From NCBI GenBank assembly GCA_900110395.1, contig FODP01000007.1, positions 186,001 to 250,000 of the forward strand: a stretch of 64,000 bases of DNA. The letters run 5' to 3'. Source of the DNA: Rhodospirillales bacterium URHD0017. Its GTDB lineage: Bacteria > Pseudomonadota > Alphaproteobacteria > Reyranellales > Reyranellaceae. The translations under genes were made by a program, and so were the position numbers. The notes under the pieces were generated by a model. That model saw only the letters and a program-made list of their open reading frames with translations, was not told where the DNA came from and did not search any database. Each line of letters opens with the position of its first letter. The first letter of the stretch is position 1. This document shows positions 48,438 to 55,936 of this stretch, one piece after another.

Positions 48438-48527
48438 TCACGTCGGCGTGCGCATGATCGCGTAGCCGGCAATCAGCAGAACCAGGAAAATCGGGAACAG
48501 GACGGGCGGTACCAGCCAGTCTCTCAT
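48438..48527 (-). CDS. Very small single-helix membrane protein (29 residues)
   Basis: A 29-residue frame (MRDWLVPPVLFPIFLVL, a hydrophobic helix, then AGYAIMRTPT). GCGGAGA lies five bases before the ATG. It fits the many sub-50-residue bacterial membrane proteins. The ribosome-binding site can be masked by the leader hairpin described at 48531-48597, which supports a regulated gene. It is too short to be certain. Confidence 0.5.
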   Translation of the reverse strand: MRDWLVPPVLFPIFLVLLIAGYAIMRTPT

Positions 48528-48530
48528 GTG

Positions 48531-48597
48531 TGTCTCCGCTGGGCCGGGAGCACACGCATCTCTCAGCCATCGCAAGCCGAGGCTTTGTGGGCGATGG
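48531..48597 (-). ncRNA. Copy 2 of a repeated leader with Shine-Dalgarno-masking hairpin
   Basis: Same order of parts as at 43250-43316: a CCATCGC/GCGATGG stem with an inner AAGCC/GGCTT hairpin, CTGAGAGA, GCGTGT, then CTCC. Here GTGTGCTCC can pair with GGAGACACAC, hiding the ribosome-binding site of the 29-residue frame. The two copies keep the stems although the bases between them differ. Confidence 0.5.
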
Positions 48598-48681
48598 TGA
48601 ACACAGTCGTACACGCTTCGTGAAGGTGGGTCCAAGCAATACGGCGCGACTGGCCGGCTGTTCAATTCAGCACGGCCGGCG

Positions 48682-48969
48682 TCAGTCGCGACCGCTGCGA
48701 TTGCTGTAGTACATCAGCGCCATCAGGCCGACGCCCAGCGCCAGGGTGGCGACAATGCCTAGCGTCATCGCGAGGTAGCCTGCGCCCGTCATGGCGCCGC
48801 TTTGCTCGGGATCCCAGCTCACATAGAGCACGACGATCGCCAGGCACAGCAGGCCGATCAATACGCCGAGGACCAGCCAGCTTCCCCGGCCATGATCAGA
48901 GCTCCTCACCGTATGGTTGCTTGGTAGCGCGCGCCGCATTGTCGGCGATGTCCAGCCGATTCGCCGCAC
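48682..48969 (-). CDS. Hypothetical two-helix membrane protein
   Basis: A 95-residue protein with two membrane segments, LVLGVLIGLLCLAIVVLYVS and GYLAMTLGIVATLALGVGLM, joined by a short acidic loop, with a polar tail YYSNRSGRD. The start is uncertain: ATG 48969 or an in-frame ATG about 30 bases later. No family is recognised. It is divergent from the CsbD-like gene. Confidence 0.6.
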   Translation of the reverse strand: MRRIGWTSPTMRRALPSNHTVRSSDHGRGSWLVLGVLIGLLCLAIVVLYVSWDPEQSGAMTGAGYLAMTLGIVATLALGVGLMALMYYSNRSGRD

Positions 48970-49089
48970 GCGACGAAGATAAAGAGCCCGCTGCCGCTCT
49001 TATATTCGGCGGCATCGTCCCCATCTGTTGAAGGCGCCGCTCGACCGATTCCTCACTCGAGGGTGCGCCAACCGACAACAGGAGACTAC

Positions 49090-49320
49090 ATGTCCAACGC
49101 CCTCGCGACGAACAATGATGCGCGCCTGCAGGACGACAAGCGCACCGAGATGCTCGATGCCATCGGCAGCAAGTGGAGCAAGTTCTCCAAGCAGGAGTTG
49201 TCCGACCTCAAGACCAACGACGAGCTGGTCACCCAGGTCGTCGCCAAGTACGGCGTCGAGAAGATTGCCGCTCAGCACGACGTCGATGCGCTGATGAACG
49301 GTCACAACCTCACGGCGTGA
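49090..49320 (+). CDS. CsbD-like small stress protein (tentative)
   Basis: A 76-residue protein. The pattern IGSKWSKFSKQELSDLKTND followed by LVTQVVAKYGVEKIAAQHDV resembles the CsbD-type helical fold (tryptophan, EL, LK, YG), known from general stress proteins, but the match is loose. ACAGGAGACTAC before ATG 49090 is a good ribosome-binding site. Its stop overlaps the convergent transglutaminase gene by 11 bases. Confidence 0.6.
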   Translation: MSNALATNNDARLQDDKRTEMLDAIGSKWSKFSKQELSDLKTNDELVTQVVAKYGVEKIAAQHDVDALMNGHNLTA

Positions 49321-50170
49321 CTTCGACATCGACCGACATGCCCAGATAGGCATCCGTCATGCCCACGAAGGTGCCGGTCATCGGCATCACCTGGGCGATG
49401 ACGCGGCCGACCGCGAGCGGGATGAGATTGTAGCCGCCGACGGCCCGGTTGGTCGGATCGAAGGTGATCCAGCCCGCACCCGGCAGGAAGATCTCGGTCC
49501 AGGCATGGGTCGAGCCTGCCTCCTCCGGCGCCGGCGCGCGATCCGGATTGTAGAGATAGCCCGATATGATACGCGCGCCGAAGCCCAGGGAGCGCGCCGC
49601 CTCGGCGAACAGCACGGCGAAGTCGCGGCACGAGCCCCAGCCGCGATCGATGGTCTGCAATGGCGTCTGCGTGCCTTCCTCCTCGCGGCTCTGGTAGCCG
49701 ATCCCCGCCGCTACTCCCGCTACCATGTCCTTGAGCAACGCCAGCGTGTCGGTTCGGGTGCCGCGCACGAAACCCCGCGCCCAGTCAGCGAGCCGGCCCG
49801 ACGCATCGAAGGTCTGCGGCACCGCCAGGGCCCCGAGATCGGCGCGCTCGTCGCTCGAATAGAAGAACGGGTAGTGGATGGCCGAGGCGGCGATGTCGAA
49901 CACCGGCCAAGCCGAGGCGCCGAGCTCGACCGCGGCCCGGCTTTCGATCGTCAGCCCGTCGGCCAGCCCGGCGAAGCCCGCGGTGGCAACGGCATTGCCG
50001 AACACGTCGTTGGTCCACGAGATCGAGGCGGTCGGCGTCATCTCGAGCGTGCTCGAGAGCAGGCGCACGTCGCGGCTCTCGCGCGGGCGCAGCATCAAGC
50101 GGTGCGGCCCCAGCCGCACGGACTCGCGATAGCGATAGGTCGTGCGATGGCGGATATTGAGCACGGTCAT
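49310..50170 (-). CDS. Transglutaminase-like cysteine protease family protein
   Basis: A 286-residue protein of the bacterial transglutaminase-like type. The N-terminal beta domain (TTYRYRESVRLGPHRLMLRP) is followed by the catalytic core with Cys in GWGSCRDFAVLFAEAARSLG, His in STHAWTEIFLP and Asp in ITFDPTN. Members are often encoded with circularly linked ATP-grasp or alpha-E proteins, none of which is present here. No signal peptide, so cytosolic. The 5' end faces a small divergent gene. Confidence 0.92.
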   Translation of the reverse strand: MTVLNIRHRTTYRYRESVRLGPHRLMLRPRESRDVRLLSSTLEMTPTASISWTNDVFGNAVATAGFAGLADGLTIESRAAVELGASAWPVFDIAASAIHYPFFYSSDERADLGALAVPQTFDASGRLADWARGFVRGTRTDTLALLKDMVAGVAAGIGYQSREEEGTQTPLQTIDRGWGSCRDFAVLFAEAARSLGFGARIISGYLYNPDRAPAPEEAGSTHAWTEIFLPGAGWITFDPTNRAVGGYNLIPLAVGRVIAQVMPMTGTFVGMTDAYLGMSVDVEVTP

Positions 50171-50208
50171 CAGATAACTCCCGGGTCGCCCCTGGGCTGG
50201 AGGCAGTC

Positions 50209-50466
50209 ATGTCGACACGGACGACGGTGACCACGGTCACGTTCCAACGCTCCTTCACGCTGTCGGCCCTCGAGGGTGCGCAGCCGGCCGGCACTTATAG
50301 GGTGATCACGGAGGAAGAACAGATTCCCGGCTTGTCATTCACGGCCTTCCGCCGCACGGAGACCTTGCTGTACCTGCCGGCCGATCCCGTGCCCGGCGGC
50401 ACGCGCCAAGTCGTGAACGTCTCGCCCGACGAAGTGGCCGAGGCCCTGGCGGCCGATGCCGCGTGA
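50209..50466 (+). CDS. Hypothetical protein
   Basis: An 85-residue protein. FQRSFTLSALEGAQPAGTYR followed by VITEEEQIPGLSFTAFRRTE and LLYLPADPVPGGTRQVVNVS suggests a small beta-sandwich-like fold. No known family. It is divergent from the transglutaminase gene with 38 bases between, so a shared promoter region is likely. Confidence 0.65.
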   Translation: MSTRTTVTTVTFQRSFTLSALEGAQPAGTYRVITEEEQIPGLSFTAFRRTETLLYLPADPVPGGTRQVVNVSPDEVAEALAADAA

Positions 50467-50470
50467 GCGC

Positions 50471-50768
50471 TCATTGGCAGGGGCCGCCTTTCATCGGGTC
50501 ATTCAGCGTCCAGCACAAGGTCTCACCATCCAATTGCCGCCCGGGTATTGCAGAAGAGCGTGTCGAGCTTTTTCTGCAGCCATAGGCCGCCCGGCCATCC
50601 GGCCTTGATCTCGTAACCATCGCGAATGAGCTAGATCGCGGTCACGCCCGGTGCGTCGGCATACTGGTTGACACAGGTCGATTTGGGCGAGACCTGCTGG
50701 GCTTGGGCGAATGAAGCCAATCCCGTTGCAGCCAAAGCCAATACGGCCGCTCGCAGAGTCCGGCGCAT
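50471..50768 (-). pseudogene. Broken gene for a small secreted Cys-containing protein
   Basis: GGGAGG and ATG 50768 open a frame with a clear signal peptide (AAVLALAATGLASFAQA) and a mature start QQVSPKSTCVNQYADAPGV. A TAG at 50633-50631 stops it at residue 45. Beyond the stop the same frame continues with coherent protein (LIRDGYEIKAGWPGGLWLQK, LDTLFCN), then a one-base shift is needed to read LDGETLCWTLNDPMKGGPCQ to the TGA at 50473-50471. The whole would be about 98 residues with four cysteines. I interpret a recent nonsense change plus a frameshift; sequencing error is possible for either. Confidence 0.7.
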
Positions 50769-50922
50769 CACAGCCTCCCTTTCCGATTTTGCATGGGCAG
50801 ACGGCGCGTGCCGTCAAAGGCAGGCGCGTGCCAGTCTGTAAGTGGCCCTCAAGGGCCCCAATTATCAGGGGGCTATCGAAATAATCGCTCGCTCAGCGCC
50901 GCGCGTGCCGCGCAAGGCCCGG

Positions 50923-51849
50923 TCAACCGAGCAGGGCGCGGCAGTCGAGATCGTCGATGGCGGCCGTGATGCGCTCGAGATGGCTCCACCAGACCCAGGG
51001 CGGGATTCCGCCCGACCACTGCAGCACCGGCACGAGCAGCTGCATCAGCACCGAGCGGCGATAGTCCTCGCCGAGCGCCGCGCGATCGTAGTTCTGCACG
51101 CCGTGGGCGACCAGGGCCGCGTAATAGTGGTCGAGCAGCGGGCCTTCGAGCCGACGTCGGCGGTCGGGATACCAGTGTGTCGCAATCATGTAGGCGAGGT
51201 CGCCGGTGGCGAGGCCGATGCGCCAGGTGTCCCAATCGAAGTAGCGCAGGTCGTCGGAACCGTCCTTCGGGACGAAGCAGTTCCAGACATGGGCGTCGCC
51301 GTGCACCAGCGTGACGTTGCGATAGGTGAGGACGCGCGCCTGCACGCGGTGCGCCGTCGTAAAGAAATGTCGGTAGAGCTCGCGCCGCTCGCCTGACAGG
51401 CGATCGCCCAGGTGGTCGGCGAAGCGCTCATACGCGCCGGCGTGGTCCTGCATCGCGTTGCGCGCGATCTCCGCATCGGCCCGCTTTCCGATCTCCGTCC
51501 CGAGTCGCGGGTGGTCCCACCAGGCGGCATGGAAGCGCGCCAGCGTCTGCACCATTTGCCGGCACAGCTTCTCCTCGGGCGGCAACGGCCATGGTGTGGC
51601 GATCTCGTGCGTGTCGGCAAGGTCCTCCAGCAGCAGATGCCACTGTCGGGTGTCGGCTTGCCAGTCCGAATCGAAACATCGCGGCACCAGGTTCGCCGGC
51701 ATTGCCGCTGCGATCTTGGAATAGAAAGTGACCTCACCAGCGCCGTGCAGGAACGGCCCGTCGTTGGCTTTGCCGGGCAAGTTGATTTTCAGGATCAGCG
51801 AACGCGGCGCCGCCTCGGCCGCGCCTTCGTAAACGGGCCACAATCGCAC
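50923..51849 (-). CDS. APH-type phosphotransferase (aminoglycoside phosphotransferase-like), 5' end unclear
   Basis: A kinase-like phosphotransferase of about 308 residues from GTG 51849. The lysine strand is SLILKINL, the catalytic loop VTLVHGDAHVWNCF, and the metal-binding motif RYFDWDTWRIGLATGDLA. The open frame extends about 45 codons further upstream with protein-like sequence (VAEAGYLTAALQRCGVLGDG, then VVSVKADAPSNQLLSRIV), which looks like the normal N-terminus of the family, but no ATG, GTG or TTG occurs there. The real start may be a non-standard codon near 51990, or the start was lost. The substrate is unknown. Confidence 0.8.
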   Translation of the reverse strand: MRLWPVYEGAAEAAPRSLILKINLPGKANDGPFLHGAGEVTFYSKIAAAMPANLVPRCFDSDWQADTRQWHLLLEDLADTHEIATPWPLPPEEKLCRQMVQTLARFHAAWWDHPRLGTEIGKRADAEIARNAMQDHAGAYERFADHLGDRLSGERRELYRHFFTTAHRVQARVLTYRNVTLVHGDAHVWNCFVPKDGSDDLRYFDWDTWRIGLATGDLAYMIATHWYPDRRRRLEGPLLDHYYAALVAHGVQNYDRAALGEDYRRSVLMQLLVPVLQWSGGIPPWVWWSHLERITAAIDDLDCRALLG

Positions 51850-51985
51850 GATGCGCGACAGGAGCTGGTTGCTCGGTGCGTCGGCTTTGACCGAGACGAC
51901 GCGACCATCGCCGAGAACGCCGCAACGCTGCAGCGCCGCGGTGAGGTAACCCGCTTCGGCTACCTTGTGCAGCGGGACTGGCTGT

Positions 51986-52264
51986 TCAACGATAGTATTT
52001 CCGCTCGTGCTCTTCGGCCTGCAGCCGGTCGATCTGAGCTTGCGCCTCGTCGGCGATCTTCACCAAGCCTGCGTAGCGGGCGCGCAGGGCCGCAAGCTCG
52101 CCGTCGCGATGTGCATTGGTCGGTGAACCCGCCAACTCCGAATTGGATGTCGTGAGCAGCTTTGCCGCAAGCTGCATGGCCTCCAGGCGCGCCTTGCGCG
52201 CCGCGCCCTGCAGCTCCTCGATGCGCTTGCTGAGCCTGTGCACGCTCTCGCTCATGGCCGACAT
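51986..52264 (-). CDS. Small coiled-coil protein
   Basis: A 92-residue, mostly helical protein: SVHRLSKRIEELQGAARKAR, LEAMQLAAKLLTTSNSEL, then LAALRARYAGLVKIADEAQA and IDRLQAEEHERKYYR. Heptad-like patterns suggest a coiled coil. Start 52264 (MSAMSESV) or 52255. Its stop overlaps the upstream extension of the phosphotransferase frame. No family is recognised. Confidence 0.6.
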   Translation of the reverse strand: MSAMSESVHRLSKRIEELQGAARKARLEAMQLAAKLLTTSNSELAGSPTNAHRDGELAALRARYAGLVKIADEAQAQIDRLQAEEHERKYYR

Positions 52265-52325
52265 GCTGCCCCGGAAGACATCGCGCGGCAACCAGCAGGA
52301 AGGCACTCCTGCGCGGGCCGGCCGG

Positions 52326-52529
52326 TCAGTCGATCGTGATCCTGCCGCACCCGGCGGCATCGCAGCGCAGCGTCTGTTGGAAGACGCCGAGAGCGCCGAA
52401 GTTCGGGTCGGGCCGCTCGTCGATCAGGACAAGCTTGCCCTTGCCGCAGAAGGCACAGGTCGGACGGTTGTCTTGCAGCGTAATCTTGGCCGCCACCGCC
52501 TGCAGGTCACCTAGAATACTCATAGCCAC
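52326..52529 (-). CDS. Small zinc-ribbon-like protein
   Basis: A 67-residue protein with two Cys pairs, CAFCGKGKL and CDAAGCGRI, spaced as in a zinc ribbon, around LVLIDERPDPNFGALGVFQQ. It probably binds one zinc ion and may contact nucleic acid or protein. No named family. It lies upstream of the coiled-coil gene on the same strand. Confidence 0.65.
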   Translation of the reverse strand: MAMSILGDLQAVAAKITLQDNRPTCAFCGKGKLVLIDERPDPNFGALGVFQQTLRCDAAGCGRITID

Positions 52530-52710
52530 ATCCTAACTGCTCCGCCTCCCCATCCGGCGATCATCGCCGTCGATGTAGTCAATGGTGTGGCGGGCGTTGT
52601 TCCGCACGGTCTGTGCGGCCTGCAGTCTGGTGCCCGCGAAGCGGCTCTGCCCTATGATGTCGAGGTTTGGTTGACCGCGTTTCGCCTCATTTCCTCATCT
52701 GGATGGCGCC

Positions 52711-53634
52711 ATGAGACGACCCCGCATCGGCTTGGCGCTGGGCAGCGGCTCGGCCCGCGGCTGGGCGCATATCGGCGTCATCGATTCGCTGATCGAGGCT
52801 GGCATCCAGCCCGACATCGTCTGCGGTGCCTCGATGGGCGCCCTTGTTGGCGCGGCCCATGTCGCAGGCCGACTGCCCGAGCTGAGGCAATGGGCCGGCA
52901 CGGCGACCTGGCGCACCATCGCGCGCCTCACCGATCTGCGCCTGACAGGAGGCGGACTCATCAGTGGCCGGCAGGTGATGTCGTTCCTGCAGGGCATGGG
53001 CATCGGCCAGCCGATCGAGAGCTACGCCACGCGCTACGCCGCCGTCGCCACCGACATGGCCACGGGGCGCGAGATCTGGCTGCAGTCGGGGCCGATCCAC
53101 GAGGCGGTGCGCGCCTCGATCGCCATCCCCGGCATCTTCAGCCCGGCTCGGCTCGACGACAGATGGCTGCTCGATGGCGGCCTTTCCAACCCGATTCCCG
53201 TCTCGGTCTGCCGCGCGCTCGGCGCCGACGTCGTCATCGCCGTCAACCTCAACGGCGAGCTTGTCGGCCGCCGCTTCACCGAGCCCGAGCCGCCGGTCGA
53301 AACCCGGCCGTCGCGTTTCTCGGGCGAGGTCGTGCGCCGCATGCTGGGGCAGTGGCCGCTGCCGGCGGCGCTGCGGCGCCCGCCGGCCGAGGTCGACGCG
53401 GCCTCGCCTCCGCGCGAGGCGCCGCCGGGCTATTTCGACGTGCTCGCCACGGCCATCAACATCATGCAGGACCACATCACCCGCGCGCGGTTGGCGGGCG
53501 AGCCGCCGCACGTGATGCTGGTGCCGCGGCTGCGCAGCATCGGCCTCATGGAGTTCAACCGCGCCGAGGAGGCGATCGCCGAAGGTCGTGCCTGTGTCGA
53601 GCAAGCGCTGCCCACGCTGCGACGCTACTTGTAG
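52711..53634 (+). CDS. Patatin-like phospholipase (RssA-type)
   Basis: A 307-residue patatin. The oxyanion segment GLALGSGSARGWAHIGVIDS, the nucleophile in VCGASMGALVG near residue 41, and the second catalytic residue in LLDGGLSNPIP near residue 155 form the Ser-Asp dyad. RSIGLMEFNRAEEAIAEGRA near the end is typical of the RssA/YlbK-like group. It hydrolyses lipid acyl esters. No signal peptide. Confidence 0.93.
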   Translation: MRRPRIGLALGSGSARGWAHIGVIDSLIEAGIQPDIVCGASMGALVGAAHVAGRLPELRQWAGTATWRTIARLTDLRLTGGGLISGRQVMSFLQGMGIGQPIESYATRYAAVATDMATGREIWLQSGPIHEAVRASIAIPGIFSPARLDDRWLLDGGLSNPIPVSVCRALGADVVIAVNLNGELVGRRFTEPEPPVETRPSRFSGEVVRRMLGQWPLPAALRRPPAEVDAASPPREAPPGYFDVLATAINIMQDHITRARLAGEPPHVMLVPRLRSIGLMEFNRAEEAIAEGRACVEQALPTLRRYL

Positions 53635-53759
53635 AGACTTGCCAGTCGTGGTTGTCGAATGTGACAAAAACCACGGACATGATTGGCAAAGCGGTGCATC
53701 ACGGTACCGGGGGCAGCTTGATCGACAAGCAGGCGGCCAGCGTCCAAAATGGAACGAAC

Positions 53760-54197
53760 ATGATTCGATCAGCCCGGAATTTGCTGGCCGGGGGTTTCCT
53801 GCTGCTCACGCTGCCGGCCGCCCATGCCGAGGCGGCCCTGGAGCGCGCGCAGTTCGACGCCGTGTTGATGACGGCGCGCGACTACGCCGACGACCGTTCG
53901 CTGATCTTCTATTGCATGCGCGGCTCGACCGAGACGGTGCCCTTCCTCTATGCCGGCCTGCAGGCCGACGTCGAGCAGGCGGTGCAGAAGATGAAGTCGG
54001 CCGGCGCGAGCGCGCGCCAGAACGCCGAGATGGTGCAGATGGTGCTGGGCACCGTGCGCACCTTTGCGCGCGAGGCCAAGGATGACGCGCTCGACCGGCG
54101 CTGCATCTCCAAGGACGTCGAGCGCAGCCGTGCCGAGGTGAAAGGGGTAAGCGTGCCCCTCTTCCTGCGGTCGCCCTTCGACAAGATGGGCAAGTAG
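53760..54197 (+). CDS. Small exported protein of unknown function
   Basis: A 145-residue protein with a signal peptide (LLAGGFLLLTLPAAHAEA) and a helical mature part: ALERAQFDAVLMTARDYADD, FYCMRGSTETVPFLYAGLQA, AEMVQMVLGTVRTFAREAKD and RRCISKDVERSRAEVKGVSV. Two cysteines could pair. No family is recognised. ATG 53760 is chosen before the signal sequence; the ribosome-binding site is weak. An intrinsic terminator lies downstream. Confidence 0.7.
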   Translation: MIRSARNLLAGGFLLLTLPAAHAEAALERAQFDAVLMTARDYADDRSLIFYCMRGSTETVPFLYAGLQADVEQAVQKMKSAGASARQNAEMVQMVLGTVRTFAREAKDDALDRRCISKDVERSRAEVKGVSVPLFLRSPFDKMGK

Positions 54198-54320
54198 GAT
54201 TCTTTTCGGTACTGCGGGCTGTGTTGAGCGGCGCGCTTCCAGCAAATCAGCTTTGCAGGAGATGCGCGGGAAGCCCGCGGCGGACACGTGCTACGAAATC
54301 GGCGAGACCAAAAGGCCTTG

Positions 54321-54358
54321 CGGCCCGACCGCGTGTTCGCGCGGCCGGGCCTTTTTTT
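54321..54358 (+). terminator. Intrinsic terminator
   Basis: CGGCCCGACCGCG and CGCGGCCGGGCC pair with one mismatch around TGTTCG and are followed by seven T residues. It ends the transcript of the exported-protein gene. Confidence 0.8.
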
Positions 54359-54377
54359 GTCCAAGACCTTTCAGGTC

Positions 54378-54662
54378 TTACTGCTGCGGATTGGCGGCCG
54401 GGCGGGCCGGAGCCGCCGGCGGAATTGCAGGTGTCGCCGGGGTAGCCGGCTGGGTCATCGTGCGTTCCTGTGCCGGCAGCTGCGCCTGGTCAGTGCGCTC
54501 GCTGGGCGAGCCGGCAAAGAACATCAGGCCGGCGGCCAACGCGATCGCCACCAGAATTCCAACCACCAAGGTCACGCCCTTGCCGCTATTGTCTTCGTAG
54601 TAGCGGTCGTAGTTGCGGGGGTCGCGCTCGGGATTGGGCGGATTGGGGATGTAGTCGCTCAT
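54378..54662 (-). CDS. Small stress-regulated membrane protein with Pro/Ala tail
   Basis: A 94-residue protein. A cytosolic start rich in Pro, Asn and Tyr (IPNPPNPERDPRNYDRYYED) is followed by one membrane helix (GVTLVVGILVAIALAAGLMF) and a Gln/Pro/Ala periplasmic tail (PATPATPAIPPAAPARPAAN). AAAGGAGAGACAA precedes ATG 54662. A matching EcfG promoter lies 38 bases upstream, so it is likely part of the general stress response. Function unknown. Confidence 0.75.
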   Translation of the reverse strand: MSDYIPNPPNPERDPRNYDRYYEDNSGKGVTLVVGILVAIALAAGLMFFAGSPSERTDQAQLPAQERTMTQPATPATPAIPPAAPARPAANPQQ

Positions 54663-54699
54663 TTGTCTCTCCTTTCTTGCCGGAAGCGCATGCGGGGTG

Positions 54700-54725
54700 A
54701 ACGCCTCCCGGCCGAAGGTTGTTCC
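54700..54725 (-). promoter_or_regulatory. EcfG-type general stress promoter
   Basis: On the minus strand GGAAC (54725-54721), a 17-base spacer and CGTT (54703-54700). This is the consensus of promoters used by the alphaproteobacterial general stress sigma factor EcfG. The distance to the ATG fits a short leader. Confidence 0.7.
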
Positions 54726-54754
54726 GAGCCAATATTTCCATTTCTTCCAGGTAC

Positions 54755-55849
54755 TTAGGTCTTGAGTGTCCTGAGGCAGGAAACCCCTACAGGTCGTGCC
54801 ATGCCCTTGAGCTGGCGCTCGCCCAGCGCCTCGATTTCGGCCACCGCCTCGGCCGCGGCGGCCAGCCGGCCGCTCACCAGCACTTGGCCGTCCTCGGCCT
54901 CGGCGCACAATCGCGCCGCCAGATTGATGACGGCGCCGATCGCCGTGTAATCGAAGCGGTCCTCGAAGCCGATGCGCCCCAGGGTGGCGTAGCCCTGCGC
55001 CATGCCGATGCCGAAGCCAAGGTGATGGCCGCGCTTGCGCCAGGTTTCGCCCAGCCTGGCCACCGCATCGCGCATCGCCAGGGCGAGTTTGCTCGCGCGC
55101 TCGGGCGCATCGGGGCAGGGCAGCGGGTCGTTGAAGAACACCATCATGCCGTCGCCGGTGAAGCGGTCGAGCGTGCCTTCGTAGGTGCGGATCAGCGGAC
55201 CCACTGCGCCGTGATACTCGGCCAGCAGCTGCATGATGTCCTCGGGCTCCGAGGTCTCGGAGAAGGCGGTGAAGCCGCGCAGGTCGCAGAACAGCGCCAC
55301 GATCTCGCGGCGATGATTGCCGAGAATGTTCTCATCGCCCGCCGAGACGATGGCCTGGGCGAGCTGCGGCGCCAGGAAACGGCGCAGCCGGCCGACGCGT
55401 TCGAGCTCGCCGACCTGCGCCTGAACCTTGGCCTCGAGGTCTCTGTTCAGTGCCTGCACTTCGTCGTGCAGCGCCTTGATGCGCAGCATGGCGCGCACGC
55501 GCGCGACCAGTGCGCCGTGCTCGATCGGCTTGGTGAGATAATCGTCGCCGCCGGCATCGAGGCCGGCGACGACGTCCTTCGGTGTGGCCTTGGCCGTGAC
55601 CAGGATCACCGGGATGAAGGGAAGCGTGGCGTCGGCCTTCATGCGGCGCACGACTTCCAGCCCGTCGATCTTGGGCATCATGATGTCGAGCAGCACCAGG
55701 TCGGGCAGGTCATCGCGCACGCGGGCCAGCGCCTGCTCGCCGTCCTCGGCCACGACCACTTCGTAGCCCAGCGAGCTGAGCCGCATGCGCAGGATCTCGA
55801 CATTGTCGGCGACATCGTCGACGACCAGGATGCGCGCGGGGTTACGCAT
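54755..55849 (-). CDS. Response regulator fused to class III adenylate/guanylate cyclase
   Basis: A 364-residue output protein. The receiver domain (1-125) has the acidic pair VVDD, the phosphoacceptor Asp in LVLLDIMMPK near residue 55 and the Lys in YLTKP. A coiled-coil linker (LHDEVQALNRDLEAKVQAQV) leads to a cyclase domain with IVALFCDLRGFTAFSETSEP near residue 184, DRFTGDGMMVFFND near 230 and YTAIGAVINLAARLCAEAED near 310. The phosphorylated receiver probably controls cyclic nucleotide synthesis. Last gene of the kinase operon; a family B palindrome separates it from the upstream response regulator gene. Confidence 0.92.
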   Translation of the reverse strand: MRNPARILVVDDVADNVEILRMRLSSLGYEVVVAEDGEQALARVRDDLPDLVLLDIMMPKIDGLEVVRRMKADATLPFIPVILVTAKATPKDVVAGLDAGGDDYLTKPIEHGALVARVRAMLRIKALHDEVQALNRDLEAKVQAQVGELERVGRLRRFLAPQLAQAIVSAGDENILGNHRREIVALFCDLRGFTAFSETSEPEDIMQLLAEYHGAVGPLIRTYEGTLDRFTGDGMMVFFNDPLPCPDAPERASKLALAMRDAVARLGETWRKRGHHLGFGIGMAQGYATLGRIGFEDRFDYTAIGAVINLAARLCAEAEDGQVLVSGRLAAAAEAVAEIEALGERQLKGMARPVGVSCLRTLKT

Positions 55850-55932
55850 CGCTGGGGACGCGCCACTCCAGTGGCGCGATCTTCTGTGTGTTCAGCATTT
55901 GACGCGCCACTGGAGTGGCGCGCCCCCAGCGA
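55849..55932. repeat. Family B palindrome, long form
   Basis: 22-base outer arms (55849-55870 and 55911-55932, one mismatch). Each side also holds a self-complementary CGCGCCACTCCAGTGGCGCG-type core. It lies between the two response regulator genes of one operon, where it could lower expression of the distal cyclase gene or protect mRNA ends. Confidence 0.85.
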
Positions 55933-55936
55933 TGAC

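Noticed and set aside
52587..54197. 536-residue frame covering the patatin and the exported-protein gene
   Set aside because: The first part is a shifted reading of the patatin gene; only the end from ATG 53760 has a signal peptide and coherent sequence.
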